From positions 1 to 60,471 of the forward strand of contig CAZXWK010000010.1 of NCBI GenBank assembly GCA_964644675.1: a stretch of DNA of 60,471 bases, in the 5' to 3' direction. The DNA is from CAZXWK01 sp964644675. Its GTDB lineage: Bacteria; Actinomycetota; Coriobacteriia; Anaerosomatales; JAAXUF01. A model generated the notes under the pieces. It was not told where the DNA came from. It was given only the letters and a program-made list of their open reading frames with translations, and made no database searches. Below are positions 35,397 through 45,700 of the stretch, piece by piece; position 1 is the stretch's first letter, and each line of letters starts with the position of its first letter. The position numbers and the translations under genes were made by a program.

Positions 35397-36656
35397 ATGG
35401 ACTACGACGTCAAGGACATCACCCTCGCCGACGCGGGCAAGGCGCGCATCGAGTGGGCCGATGCCGACATGCCCGTGCTCGCGAGCATCCGCGAGCGCTT
35501 CGCTGCCGAGAAGCCCCTCGACGGCCTGCGCGTCAGCGCGTGCCTGCACGTCACGACCGAGACCGCCAACCTCATGCGCACCCTCAAGGCCGGTGGCGCC
35601 GACATCGTCCTGTGCGCGAGCAACCCGCTCTCGACCCAGGACGACGTGGCCGCGGCGCTCGTCGAGCACTACGGCATCCGCACCTACGCCATCAAGGGTG
35701 AGGACACCGAGACCTACTACAAGCACATCGACGAGGCCATCGCCCACAAGCCGCAGATGACCATGGACGACGGCGCGGACGTCGTTGGTCGCATCCACGC
35801 CGAGCGGCCCGAGATGCTCGAGCACATCATCGGCGGCACCGAGGAGACCACGACCGGCGTCATCCGGCTCGCCGCGATGGCGGCCGACGGCGCGCTGAAG
35901 TACCCGATCATGGCCGTCAACGAGGCCAAGACCAAGCACCTCTTCGACAACCGCTACGGCACCGGCCAGTCCACGCTCGACGGCATCATCCGCGCCACCA
36001 ACCGCTTGCTCGCCGGCCGCACGCTGGTCGTCTCGGGCTACGGCTGGTGCGGTCGCGGCATCGCGAGCCGTGCCGACGGGATGGGCGCGAACGTCATCGT
36101 GCTCGAGGTCGACCCGATGAAGGCGCTCGAGGCCGTCATGGACGGCTACCGCGTCATGCCGGCGGTCGAGGCCGCCAAGGAGTGCGACATCTGGGTCACG
36201 GTCACGGGCGACCTGAACGTGATCGACGGTGAGTCGTTCGCGGCGATGAAGGACGGCGCCATCATCTGCAACTCCGGTCACTTCAACGCCGAGATCAACA
36301 TCCCGCGCCTGCGCGAGATGGCGGTCTCCACGCGCGAAGTCCGCCCGCTGGTCGACGAGTTCACCATGGCCGATGGCCGCCGCATCTACCTGCTGGCCGA
36401 GGGCCGGCTCGTCAACCTCTCGTGCGCCGAGGGCCATCCCGCCAACGTCATGGACATGAGCTTCGCCAACCAGGCGCTGGCCGCCGAGTACATGGTCGCC
36501 AACTGCAAGGACATGGCGCCGGGCGTCTACGACGTGCCGGAGGATATCGACAACGGCATCGCCAAGCTCAAGCTCGAGACGATGGGCGTCAAGATCGATA
36601 CGCTCACGCCCGAGCAGGCGAAGTACCTCGCGAGCTGGAACGAGGGCACCGTCTAG
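35397..36656 (+). CDS. ahcY: Adenosylhomocysteinase
   Basis: This 419-residue enzyme hydrolyses S-adenosylhomocysteine to homocysteine and adenosine, removing product inhibition of methyltransferases. Markers are SACLHVTTETANLMRTLKAG, VLCASNPLSTQDDVAAALV, EETTTGVIRL, the NAD-binding VVSGYGWCGRGIASRADGMG, the active-site ICNSGHFNAEI, and LAEGRLVNLSCAEGHPANVM. The C-terminal tyrosine/lysine region ends PEQAKYLASWNEGTV. Length fits the bacterial form lacking the plant/animal insert. ATG 35397 has GAAGGAG. I looked for an SAH riboswitch in the leader and saw none. A clear terminator follows. Confidence 0.97.
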   Translation: MDYDVKDITLADAGKARIEWADADMPVLASIRERFAAEKPLDGLRVSACLHVTTETANLMRTLKAGGADIVLCASNPLSTQDDVAAALVEHYGIRTYAIKGEDTETYYKHIDEAIAHKPQMTMDDGADVVGRIHAERPEMLEHIIGGTEETTTGVIRLAAMAADGALKYPIMAVNEAKTKHLFDNRYGTGQSTLDGIIRATNRLLAGRTLVVSGYGWCGRGIASRADGMGANVIVLEVDPMKALEAVMDGYRVMPAVEAAKECDIWVTVTGDLNVIDGESFAAMKDGAIICNSGHFNAEINIPRLREMAVSTREVRPLVDEFTMADGRRIYLLAEGRLVNLSCAEGHPANVMDMSFANQALAAEYMVANCKDMAPGVYDVPEDIDNGIAKLKLETMGVKIDTLTPEQAKYLASWNEGTV

Positions 36657-36683
36657 CGCGGAACTGCAGGAGTGAGAGCGTAG

Positions 36684-36713
36684 GGGCCCGGTGCGCGTTG
36701 CCGGGCCCTTCTT
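36684..36713 (+). terminator. Intrinsic terminator after ahcY
   Basis: GGGCCCGG (36684-36691) pairs with CCGGGCCC (36701-36708) around a nine-base loop and is followed by TTCTT. The remaining intergenic stretch (36714-36922) has several short GC-rich inverted repeats but no gene or recognised RNA. Confidence 0.8.
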
Positions 36714-36922
36714 GCGTGCGGTCGGGCTCTATTGACCGGCCGGCCTGCCGGGGTTTCGGTGGCCACTGCCGGGGGCAAGATAACCAGCGGGATACTCGCC
36801 GTGGAATCCCGGCGCAACCCGGATTCGGCGGAGAGTGGAACTGACGGCCGGGGTGTGCCGTCCCGCAATGCCGGACAACTCGAGGCCAAGCGACCGCCTC
36901 GGCTCCGCTGTGAGGGGGAGCC

Positions 36923-39900
36923 ATGATCAAGCGCGCGCTAGTGTCTCGGCAGACCTACTCTTGGGAGAGAACCCGGCCACTCTTGGCGCTTCTCTTCGTA
37001 GCGCTGCTGTTGGCAATGCCGGCTTCGCCTGTCGGCGCAGCGCCACTGGCCCGCTTTGCGGTGAGTCCCACCGAGCCGCCGGAGCACATGTGGGGGGACG
37101 GTTGGCTCCCCAATGCGTCGATCCAGATTGATGTTGACGACCCCATCACGCCGCAGAACCCCGACTTCACCCGCACGGTTGAGTCGGACGACGCGGGTGC
37201 CTTCGCCGTGTACGACCTCGCTTTCGATCTGGCCGCGGGTCAGGACGTGACGGTTGGAGATGGGATCACGAAGAAGGGCCACACGGTACTGCCGCTGGCC
37301 ATTGACGGATACGAGGTCGACACCGACCAGATCTGGGGATTCGGCGAGCCGAACTCCTCGGTGACGGTGCTGGCGGTCGAGGACCAGACGGGGACCAGCT
37401 CGGAACGCAACGTGTCCACCGGTCCGCTGGGCGGGTGGACCGTCGACTTCAGCTCGGCGGGACCGATGCCCTGGGAGCCGGCGCTGGACGTTGGTCCGGG
37501 GACCTTCGTCTTCGCGTACCAGCGGGATGATGACGAGGACCAGACGCAGGTGGACTTTCGCGTGCCGTCACCGAAGCTCGGCGTCAACCCACGCGACGAT
37601 TCTGTGAGCGGGTGGGAATGGCCGGCATCGGCAAGCGTGAACATCGAGATCGACGATCCCGGTACGGCCCAGAATCCCGACTATGAGACGGTCGTTGAGT
37701 GCGACACAGAAGGCAACTTCTGGCTGGACTCGATCGGCTTCGACATCAAGGCGGGGCACACGGCGATAGCCGGCGACGGGGCGACCAAGAAGGACTTGGT
37801 CGTGACTCCTCTCGAACTGACTGCAGCGGATCCTGGCACCGATGTCGTGTCGGGCATGGCGGCATCTGGATCCGAGGTCTGGGTTCACGTCTGGGACGAT
37901 GACGATCCCCGACGCCTCGTGGTCGCCAGCGTCACCGGCGTTTGGGCCGCGGACTTCGCTACTCCGGCAGGCTCTGAGCCAGGCGAGGGCATCTACGACA
38001 TCGTGCGCGGAACGGAAGGTATCGCGTACGAGGAGGACGGGGACGGCGACCAGACACAGGTGCCGTGGACCGTGCCAAAACCGCAGTTCGGCGTTGACCC
38101 GAACGAAGATCGCGTCTCCGGCTGGGAGTGGCCTGCGGGCGGGCGCGTGGACGTGACGGTGGACGACCCCAGTACCGTTCAATCGCCCGACTTCGGCCGG
38201 GTCGTGGACTGCGACGAGAATGGCTCGTTCGACCTGAGTGATGCAGGATTCGATTTCTCGCCCGGACAACTTGTCACCGTCGCCGATCGAGTCACCACGA
38301 AGGAGCATGTGGTCAAGAAGATCGGAGTCTCGGGTGTCGATCCGGACACCGATGTGATCTGGGGCAGGGCTGACCCGAACACCTTCGTTCGGGTCGAGGC
38401 ATTCGCCGAGGGGGGCGCGCAGCGAATCGTACAGGCGGACGGCCTTGGCGCGTGGCTCGCCGACTTCTCGGTGGAGGCGGGTCCCGAACCTCAGCAGCAG
38501 GCGTATGACATCGTCCCCGGCAGCGAGGGAAATGTGTGCCAGGAGGACGACGACGGAGATCAGACCCAAGTCAACTGGCGTGTCGCGAACCCGGTCTTTG
38601 CAGCGTACCCAGCCCAAGAAGCCATTGAGGGGTGGGACTGGCCCGCATTCGCGGAAGTGACGATCACGGTGGACGATCCAGGCACTCCGGCGCCGAGTGA
38701 CCTCTCGATGACCGCTACCTGTAACGAGTTTGGGGAATTCTGGGTCGAGCTGCCGGCCTTCGACTTGCGTGGCAGCCAGCTCGTCGCAGTGACGGATGGC
38801 GCGTCGACTAAGCAGCATGAGGTGACCGCGCTCATCGTTGGATCGGTGGATGAGGCGGCAGACACCGTCTCCGGCCTCGCGAAGCCGGGCTCCGAGGTGT
38901 GGGTCCGAGCGCAGGCCGACGGGGAGGAAGACGCCGAGCGCCTGGTGTACGCCGACGCCTCGGGAGAGTGGACCGCCGACTTCTCCGAGGAGCAAGGCCC
39001 GGAGCCTTCGCAGCGGGCGTACGACATCGGTCCGGGGGCCATGGGCGCGGCCAACCAGACCGATGACGACGGGGACCGGACGCAGGAGTTCTGGCGAGCA
39101 GCCAACCCCGTCTTCCGAGTGAACGCCGGCTACGACGCCGTGGCGGGAGAGGAGTGGCCGGCCTCGATCGAAGTGGCGATCACCATAGACGACCCTGATA
39201 CCGCGTTGTCGCCCGACTACGAGATGACAGCTCCGACCGATGCGGACGGTGTCTTCTCGGCGAACGCGATGTGGTTCGACATCGTGCCCGGTCACCAGGT
39301 GACCGTCTCCTACGGCATGACGAGCAAGTTCCACGAGGTGCGGGCGGTCGGTGCGACGAGTGTCGACGTGACCGCAGACACCGTATCGGGGACCGCTGAG
39401 CCCTTCAGTGAAGTCTGGGTCGGGATCTATGACGACTCAGGCATCGGTCGACAGGTGCAAGCGGGGCCGTCGGGTGCATGGACGGCAGACTTCTCGGTCG
39501 CTTCCGGCGGCGAGGAGTGGCAGCAACCCTACGATCTCATCGTGGGGACACAGGGAAGCGCGAACCAGTCCGACGAAGACAACGACGAGACGTGGACGGA
39601 CTGGCTTGCCGAGACCACACTCGTCGCGTCCGACGACCAGTACGAAACCCATTCCGAGACCACGCTGCAACTGGCGGCGCCTGGTGTGTTGGCGAATGAC
39701 ACCTACGAGCCCGGCGTCACCATCGACGTGCTGACGCAGCCCAGCCATGGCGTACTCGTTCTCAACTCCGCGACCGGAGCGTTCTCGTACGTGCCCGACC
39801 GCTTCTACGAGGGTGGGGACTCATTCACGTACCGACTGCTGGATGGCTCGATGTCCTCGGGCCCGGCCACGGTCACGATCGCGGTGACGGGTCCGAACAG

Positions 39901-42586
39901 CCCGCCGGTTGCTGTCGACAACTTCTACTCGGTTGACGAGGACGGGGTGCTGAACGTGCCGGCACCTGGCGTGCTCGGCAACGACACGGACGCAGAGGGC
40001 GATGGCTTGACCGCAGTGCAGATGACGAGTCCCGCATATGGCGCGGTCACACTGAACCCGGACGGCTCGCTCACCTATGTCCCAGGCACGGACCTGAACG
40101 GCGAGGATCAGTTCCACTACCAGGCGTTCGACGGAGTGGACTACTCGACCCCCGGCGCGAATATCTACATCACCATCGTGCCGGTCAACGATCCACCTAC
40201 CAACATCACGCTCTCTGACTCGGTCATCGCCGAGCACCAACCTGCGGGGACGACGATCGGATCCCTGTGGACCACTGACGTCGACAACGAGTCCGACTAC
40301 GAGTACGCGCTCGTGCCCGGTGCTGGGAGTGGCGACAACGCCAGCTTCACGATTGTGGACGATGAGCTCAGGAGTGCGACAGCGCTTGACTACGAGGTCA
40401 AGAATTCCCACAGCGTTCGCATTCGCACGACCGACGCCGGGGGACTCTCGGTGGAGAAGGCGTTCACGATCTCAGTCACGGACGTCAACGAGGCGCCCAA
40501 GGACATCACCCTTGTAGGAGCGGATGTCAATGAGAACCAGCCGGTCGGGACGGCGGTGGGCACGCTCTCGACGGCCGACCCTGATTCTGGCGGCACGTTC
40601 ACCTACACACTCGTCTCCGGCACTGGTGGTGGAGACAATGCGTCCTTCAGCATTTCCGGCAGCTCGCTGAGAACTGCGGCGTCGTTCGACTTCGAGACCA
40701 AAGACGCATATGACATCCGGGTGCGGTCGACCGACCCGGGCGGGCTCTATTACGAGAAGGCGTTTGCAATTTCGGTGAGGGACGTGAACGAGTCACCGGT
40801 CACCGCCGATGACGACTACGCCGTCGCCGAGAATCAGATTCTCGTTGTGGATGCCGCCGCTGGGGTGCTCGCCAACGACTGGGACCCCGATGCCGGCGAT
40901 GTGCTTGGTAGTGCAACGACGCTCTCCGAGCCCTCTTTCGGTACGCTCGTGCTGCAGGCGGACGGCTCATTCACGTACGAGCCGGACGCTGGGTTCACCG
41001 GTTCGGACTCCTTCGCCTACAAAGTCTCCGACGGGAAAGGTGGCGTCGGTACCGCAACGGCGCGGATCACGGTCACGCCCACAAATGATCCGCCGGTCGC
41101 TGTATCGGATGTCTTCACATTGCCGGAGGACGACCCGGGCTTCTACTCCGGTTCGCGCGGCGTCGTCGCCAACGACACCGATGCGAACCTCGACTACCTT
41201 GAGGCATATCTGGACGTTGGCCCATCCCACGGGGTGCTCACGTACTTCTGGGCCGAGGGCGACTTCATCTACGTCCCCGACGCCGATTTCAGCGGTGTCG
41301 ACAGCTTCACCTACCGGGCATGGGATGGGCTCGAGTTCTCCCTGCCCGCTACGGTGACCCTCAATGTGACCGCCGAAAACGATCCGCCCACGGCAATCGC
41401 GATCTCCTCGTCCGCGGTCGCGGAGCACCTGCCGTCCGGGACCACGGTTGGCACCCTGTCCACGGTCGATCCCGATGTCGGCGATGTTCATTCCTACGCC
41501 CTGGTGCCGGGGAGCGGCAGCACCGACAACGCGTCGTTCTGGATCGACGGCGGTGCGCTGAAGACCGCCGCGTCTTTCGACTTCGAAGCGAAGAACTCGT
41601 ATAGCGTCCGAGTACGTTCGACCGATTCGGGGGAGCTCGTCTGCTACAGGGCGCTCACAATCACAGTCGAAAACGTCAACGAGGCGCCAACTGTGACGGA
41701 CGATTCCTACACGGTCCCCGAGGATGGAGCTCTGACCGCTCCGTCCGGCACCGGCGTGCTCGCGAACGATTCGGACCTTGATGGAGACCCCATCGTTGCG
41801 GTCAAGTCCGTCGATGTGTCTCACGGTGTGCTGTCGCTCGGTGCCGACGGTTCGTTCTCGTATCAGCCCGCCGCCAACTACAACGGCTCCGACACATTCA
41901 CCTACACCGTCTCGGACGGCAAAGGTGGAAGCAACACGGGGACGGCGCGGATCACAGTCACTCCCGTCAACGATGCACCTGTTGGGGCAGCCGAAAGTGC
42001 TTCAACCGCCCAAGACACTCCGCTGAGCGTGGGCGTGCCGGGAGTGCTCGGCAATGACTCGGACGTGGATGCCGACGCGCTGACGGCGCAGCTGGTCTCC
42101 GGTCCAGCACACGGGACGCTCGGGCTGAACTCGGACGGCAGCTACAGCTACGTGCCTCATGGGGGCTGGTCGGGAGTCGATTCGTTCATTTACCGGGCTT
42201 TCGATGGCGCGGCGTTCTCGAATCCTGTGGTCGTGACGATCACGGTGACCGCAGTCGTTCAGCCACCACCACCACCACCGGCGCCCACCGTGAGAGTGAC
42301 GACGCCGAGCAAGGTCAAGCGCAGCAAGGCGTTCTATATCAGCGGAGCGATCACTCCGACGCATGCGGTGTCCTCCACCACGGTGACATTGAGTATTCAG
42401 CGCTATTACAAGCGCAAGTGGAGGGTCGTCAAGCGAGCCACGGTGGCCGGCGCGGTCGGGACGGGTGCATATAGGTACCGGGTGAAGCTTTCGCCCAAGG
42501 GAAGCTGGCGGGTCGTGGCGACGCACGCCGTGGACGCCGAACACACCGGTGCAGCAACCGCTACGCGAAAGTTCACCGTGAAGTAG
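36923..42586 (+). CDS. Giant secreted repeat protein with VCBS/cadherin-like domains
   Basis: This 1,887-residue exported protein has a signal peptide in the first 40 residues (LALLFVALLLAMPASPVGAA). Residues about 45-898 are five tandem repeats of about 170 residues that I do not recognise as a named family. Each contains a GWEWPA-like start, an IDDP motif, a W-x-A-D-F segment and an Asp-rich close such as DDDGDQTQVNW, which looks like a calcium loop. After this come alternating Ig-like VCBS/tandem-95 domains (GVLANDSDLDGD, GSFSYQPAANYNGSDTFTY) and cadherin-like domains (NEAPKDITLVG, FDFETKDAYDIRVRSTDPGG). A polyproline linker and a basic C-terminal domain of about 100 residues (PSKVKRSKAFYISGAI) end the protein. 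No LPXTG or CWB2 anchor is seen. A surface adhesin or filament is the likely role (inference). ATG 36923 has GGGGGAG upstream. Confidence 0.85.
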   Translation: MIKRALVSRQTYSWERTRPLLALLFVALLLAMPASPVGAAPLARFAVSPTEPPEHMWGDGWLPNASIQIDVDDPITPQNPDFTRTVESDDAGAFAVYDLAFDLAAGQDVTVGDGITKKGHTVLPLAIDGYEVDTDQIWGFGEPNSSVTVLAVEDQTGTSSERNVSTGPLGGWTVDFSSAGPMPWEPALDVGPGTFVFAYQRDDDEDQTQVDFRVPSPKLGVNPRDDSVSGWEWPASASVNIEIDDPGTAQNPDYETVVECDTEGNFWLDSIGFDIKAGHTAIAGDGATKKDLVVTPLELTAADPGTDVVSGMAASGSEVWVHVWDDDDPRRLVVASVTGVWAADFATPAGSEPGEGIYDIVRGTEGIAYEEDGDGDQTQVPWTVPKPQFGVDPNEDRVSGWEWPAGGRVDVTVDDPSTVQSPDFGRVVDCDENGSFDLSDAGFDFSPGQLVTVADRVTTKEHVVKKIGVSGVDPDTDVIWGRADPNTFVRVEAFAEGGAQRIVQADGLGAWLADFSVEAGPEPQQQAYDIVPGSEGNVCQEDDDGDQTQVNWRVANPVFAAYPAQEAIEGWDWPAFAEVTITVDDPGTPAPSDLSMTATCNEFGEFWVELPAFDLRGSQLVAVTDGASTKQHEVTALIVGSVDEAADTVSGLAKPGSEVWVRAQADGEEDAERLVYADASGEWTADFSEEQGPEPSQRAYDIGPGAMGAANQTDDDGDRTQEFWRAANPVFRVNAGYDAVAGEEWPASIEVAITIDDPDTALSPDYEMTAPTDADGVFSANAMWFDIVPGHQVTVSYGMTSKFHEVRAVGATSVDVTADTVSGTAEPFSEVWVGIYDDSGIGRQVQAGPSGAWTADFSVASGGEEWQQPYDLIVGTQGSANQSDEDNDETWTDWLAETTLVASDDQYETHSETTLQLAAPGVLANDTYEPGVTIDVLTQPSHGVLVLNSATGAFSYVPDRFYEGGDSFTYRLLDGSMSSGPATVTIAVTGPNSPPVAVDNFYSVDEDGVLNVPAPGVLGNDTDAEGDGLTAVQMTSPAYGAVTLNPDGSLTYVPGTDLNGEDQFHYQAFDGVDYSTPGANIYITIVPVNDPPTNITLSDSVIAEHQPAGTTIGSLWTTDVDNESDYEYALVPGAGSGDNASFTIVDDELRSATALDYEVKNSHSVRIRTTDAGGLSVEKAFTISVTDVNEAPKDITLVGADVNENQPVGTAVGTLSTADPDSGGTFTYTLVSGTGGGDNASFSISGSSLRTAASFDFETKDAYDIRVRSTDPGGLYYEKAFAISVRDVNESPVTADDDYAVAENQILVVDAAAGVLANDWDPDAGDVLGSATTLSEPSFGTLVLQADGSFTYEPDAGFTGSDSFAYKVSDGKGGVGTATARITVTPTNDPPVAVSDVFTLPEDDPGFYSGSRGVVANDTDANLDYLEAYLDVGPSHGVLTYFWAEGDFIYVPDADFSGVDSFTYRAWDGLEFSLPATVTLNVTAENDPPTAIAISSSAVAEHLPSGTTVGTLSTVDPDVGDVHSYALVPGSGSTDNASFWIDGGALKTAASFDFEAKNSYSVRVRSTDSGELVCYRALTITVENVNEAPTVTDDSYTVPEDGALTAPSGTGVLANDSDLDGDPIVAVKSVDVSHGVLSLGADGSFSYQPAANYNGSDTFTYTVSDGKGGSNTGTARITVTPVNDAPVGAAESASTAQDTPLSVGVPGVLGNDSDVDADALTAQLVSGPAHGTLGLNSDGSYSYVPHGGWSGVDSFIYRAFDGAAFSNPVVVTITVTAVVQPPPPPPAPTVRVTTPSKVKRSKAFYISGAITPTHAVSSTTVTLSIQRYYKRKWRVVKRATVAGAVGTGAYRYRVKLSPKGSWRVVATHAVDAEHTGAATATRKFTVK
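37055..39616 (+). repeat. Five tandem coding repeats of about 510 bp in the giant surface protein
   Basis: Approximate units are 37055-37573, 37574-38083, 38084-38593, 38594-39109 and 39110-39616, each encoding about 170 residues. Shared protein landmarks are the Trp-rich start (GWEWPA in units 2-3), IDDP/VDDP, D-x-x-G-x-F, T-K-x-H, VSG, W-x-A-D-F, a YDI motif and the acidic DDDGDQTQ close. DNA identity between units is modest, so they are old rather than fresh duplications. Confidence 0.85.
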
Positions 42587-42598
42587 GCCAGGCACCAA

Positions 42599-42642
42599 GA
42601 ACGCAGAGGGGTCCGGTCTTCGCGCCGGCCTCCTCCGCGTTC
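42599..42642 (+). terminator. Hairpin terminator after the giant surface protein
   Basis: The 5' arm 42599-42616 (beginning GAACGCAGAGG) and the 3' arm 42625-42642 (ending CCGCGTTC) pair over 18 positions with two mismatches and one G-T, around an eight-base loop. The stop codon is 13 bases upstream. Confidence 0.75.
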
Positions 42643-42708
42643 CTGGCTGGATTCTCGCGAGGAATCGCCTCGGCTCTCCGTTGGCGGGAGACTTGCACAC
42701 TCGCGCGT

Positions 42709-42731
42709 GGAATACTCCTTCGGAGTGTTCC
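42709..42731 (+). promoter_or_regulatory. Inverted repeat upstream of the subtilisin gene (operator or leader hairpin)
   Basis: GGAATACTCC (42709-42718) pairs with GGAGTGTTCC (42722-42731) across a three-base centre, with one G-T. It lies 10 bases before the ribosome site GAGGAGAT. It could be a regulator-binding site or an mRNA hairpin. Confidence 0.4.
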
Positions 42732-42757
42732 GACCCCGCCGAGGAGATCTCTTGCCT

Positions 42758-45700
42758 ATGCGCTCGCCGTTCCGAATCGCTTTGGTGGTCGCGCTCTGCG
42801 CCTCTCTCGTCGCGCCGGCCGCGTCCCTCGCGGCCCCGGCGTCGTCGTCGCGCGTCTCCGGCGCTGTCCTGGAGCGGCCACCGATTCCCGGACTACCCTC
42901 TGGTGGCCTGGTGAAGGATGCCGTCGCGGGGCCGCCTCGCTCCGCGTCGACCACGGCGTCCGTCGATTGGCTCGCGCCGGCCGAACCCGACCGCGTTCTC
43001 GTCGTCTTCGACGACACGCAGAGCGGGATCGAGCGGGTGAGCTTCAGCTCCCAGGTCGCCCAAGGCGGCGGCGAGGTCTCCGGCTGGCAACGAGCCAAGG
43101 ACGCCGCGAGCGTGGACGTCCCCGCCGGGGAGTCGCGGTCGACCTTCGCCGAGCAGCTCCAGGCGGACCCGGCGGTCGCATGGGTGCAGCCCCTCTACCG
43201 GTACCAGGCGCAGTTCGTGCCCGACGACCCGTTGTACGCGGGCCAATGGGGCCTGAAGAAGATCGGCATGGAGGCCGCCTGGGACACCACGCTCGGCGCG
43301 TCCGCGGTCACCGTGGCGGTCGTGGACACCGGCGTGGACCTGACGCACCCCGACCTTGCGGGCCAGGTCGACACCGCCCACGACTGGGACTTCGTCAACG
43401 GGGATTCATCCGCGCAGGACGATGACGGGCACGGCACGCACGTAGCCGGGATCGTGGCGGCCGCGACGAACAACGCGATCGGCGTCGCCGGGGTCGCGCC
43501 CGGTTGCCGGATATTGCCGGTCAAGGTGCTCGACTCGAGGGGCTCCGGGGATTCCGGCACCGTCGCGGACGGGATCAAGTACGCCGTCGATCAGGGCGCC
43601 AAGGTGATCAATCTCTCTCTCGGCAGTGCCTCTGCGGACTCGTACCTGTGGGACGCGGTCAGCTACGCCAGCATGCATGACGTCGTCATCTGCGCTGCGA
43701 GCGGCAACAACCACAGCCAGGGCGGAGCCCTGTACCCCGCCCGCTTCGAGGGGGTCATCGGCGTCGCCGCGACCGCGAACGACGACTCCCACCCGGACTT
43801 CTCCAACGCGGGCCCGGGCGTCGACATCGCCGCCCCGGGCGTCGACATCCTGTCGACCTACCCGAGTCGCTTCGTGCCGAGCGGGAGCGTCGAGATGAGC
43901 GGCACCTCGATGGCGACCCCCTTCGTGTCGGGTGTCGCGGCGCTGGTTCGCTCGGAGTTCCCGACCGCGAGCGCGGTCGAGGTGGAACAGCGGCTCGAAG
44001 CCAACGCCCGGGACTTGGGCGCGCCCGGCTGGGACCCGTACTTCGGCTACGGGCGCGTACGAGCGGACGTGTCGCTCACGGCCGCCCCGCCCCCGCCTGA
44101 CATCGACGCGGTCCCCGCCACCAGTCTCGACCTCACGCCCACCGTCACGGGCACGCTCGACTTCCTTGCGGATCGCGACGACACGTACCGCGTCGACCTG
44201 CAGGCCGGTGAGACGCTCTCGGCGCAGCTCTTCGGCGACGCGTCGACCGACTTCGACCTGTACCTGTTCGCTCCCGGGGCGACCTCGGTCTACGCGTCGG
44301 TGCCCATCGGCGGTTCGCTGTTCACCACCTATCCCGACGCGATCACGTTCACGGCGCCCGCCGCCGGCACCTACTACCTGGACGTCCGCTCGAGTTCGGG
44401 CGCCGGAAGCTACACGCTGCGGAGCGGAGTCGCGGTCGATCCCGATGCCGAGGTGCCCGGCACCCCGCTCGTCTCGACGCCCGTGACCGGCACGCTCACC
44501 GAGCTCGTCGACCAGCGCGACGTCTACCGCGTGGGCCTGGTGGCGGGCGAGACGCTCGACCTGTCGTTGACGGGTCCGTTCGGTACCAGCTATGCGGTCG
44601 AGGTGTACCCGCCCGGCATCGGCTCGGTCAGCATGTCCCGGCCGGTCGTCGCCGACTTCGCCGGCTCCTATCCGCGAAACGCGAGCTATGCGGCTCCTAC
44701 GAGCGGGACCTACTACGTGGCCGTGCGCTGCATCGACGGCTCCGGGGCGTACGCGCTCGGGTGGTCGATCCGCGCCGCGAGCGCCACGGTCACGCGCGTC
44801 GGTGGCGCGACTCGCTACGAGGTCGCCGCCGACCTCGCCCGCCGCGGCTGGGACCCGACCGGCGCGCACGCGTGGACCGGCGTGAAGCACGTCATCGTGG
44901 CGTCGGGCGAGGATCGTGCCGCAGCCGACCCGCTGTCGGCGGCCGGGCTCGCGGGCATCTACGACGCGCCGGTGCTGTTGGTCCGCTCCGATCCCAAGGC
45001 GGCGCTCCCCGCGGCGACGGCGCAGGTCATCGCCGAGATCGCGGCGCGCAATCCCGGCGTTCGCGTCCACATCGTCGGCGGGACGGCCTCGGTCCCCGAC
45101 AAGACGTGGAGCCGCATCGCCGCCATCAAGGGCGTCTCCGGGGCCAAGGACCGGCTCGCCGGTCGCGACCGCTACGCGGTGAGCGCGGCGATCGCGAACC
45201 GCATGCTCGACGTGAAGGGTGTCTCGGCGGTGCCCGGCGTGCTCATCGTCAACGCCGAGAAGCCCGATGCGTTCTACGACGCGCTCGTCGCGAGCCCGGC
45301 CGCGTACCGCCAGGCGATGCCGATGCTCGCCGTGCGCACCGACTCGGTCCCCGGGGGCGTCTCGGCGCTGCTCAAGGGCCGCCTCGCGGGCAAGCCGCGC
45401 TACGTGGTCAGCTCGTCGACGTTCGTCTCGGAAGGAGTGCGCCGGCAGGTCGGTGCCTCCGAGCGGCTCGCGAGCACGTCGCGGCGGTACGCGGCCGCCT
45501 CCCAGATCGCGAACCAGCTGATCGCACGGGGCTGGTCCCCGGTCGATGACACTGGGCTCGCGGCCAAGCTCCCGGACTCGCTGACGGGCGGGACGTTCCT
45601 GGGCAAGCGTGGCGGCGTCCTCGTGCTCACGGACTCGAGCTACCTGCTTCGCTCGGAGACCGAGGCGTTCTTCTCGGCGTACTCGAAGAGCATCGAGAAT

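Noticed and set aside
36714..36922. Possible c-di-GMP-I (GEMM) riboswitch upstream of the giant surface protein
   Set aside because: Fragments such as GGGGGCAAG and GGCGCAACCC loosely resemble the GCAAACC and ACGCAAAGCC cores, but neither conserved core is actually present and no matching three-way fold was found by eye.
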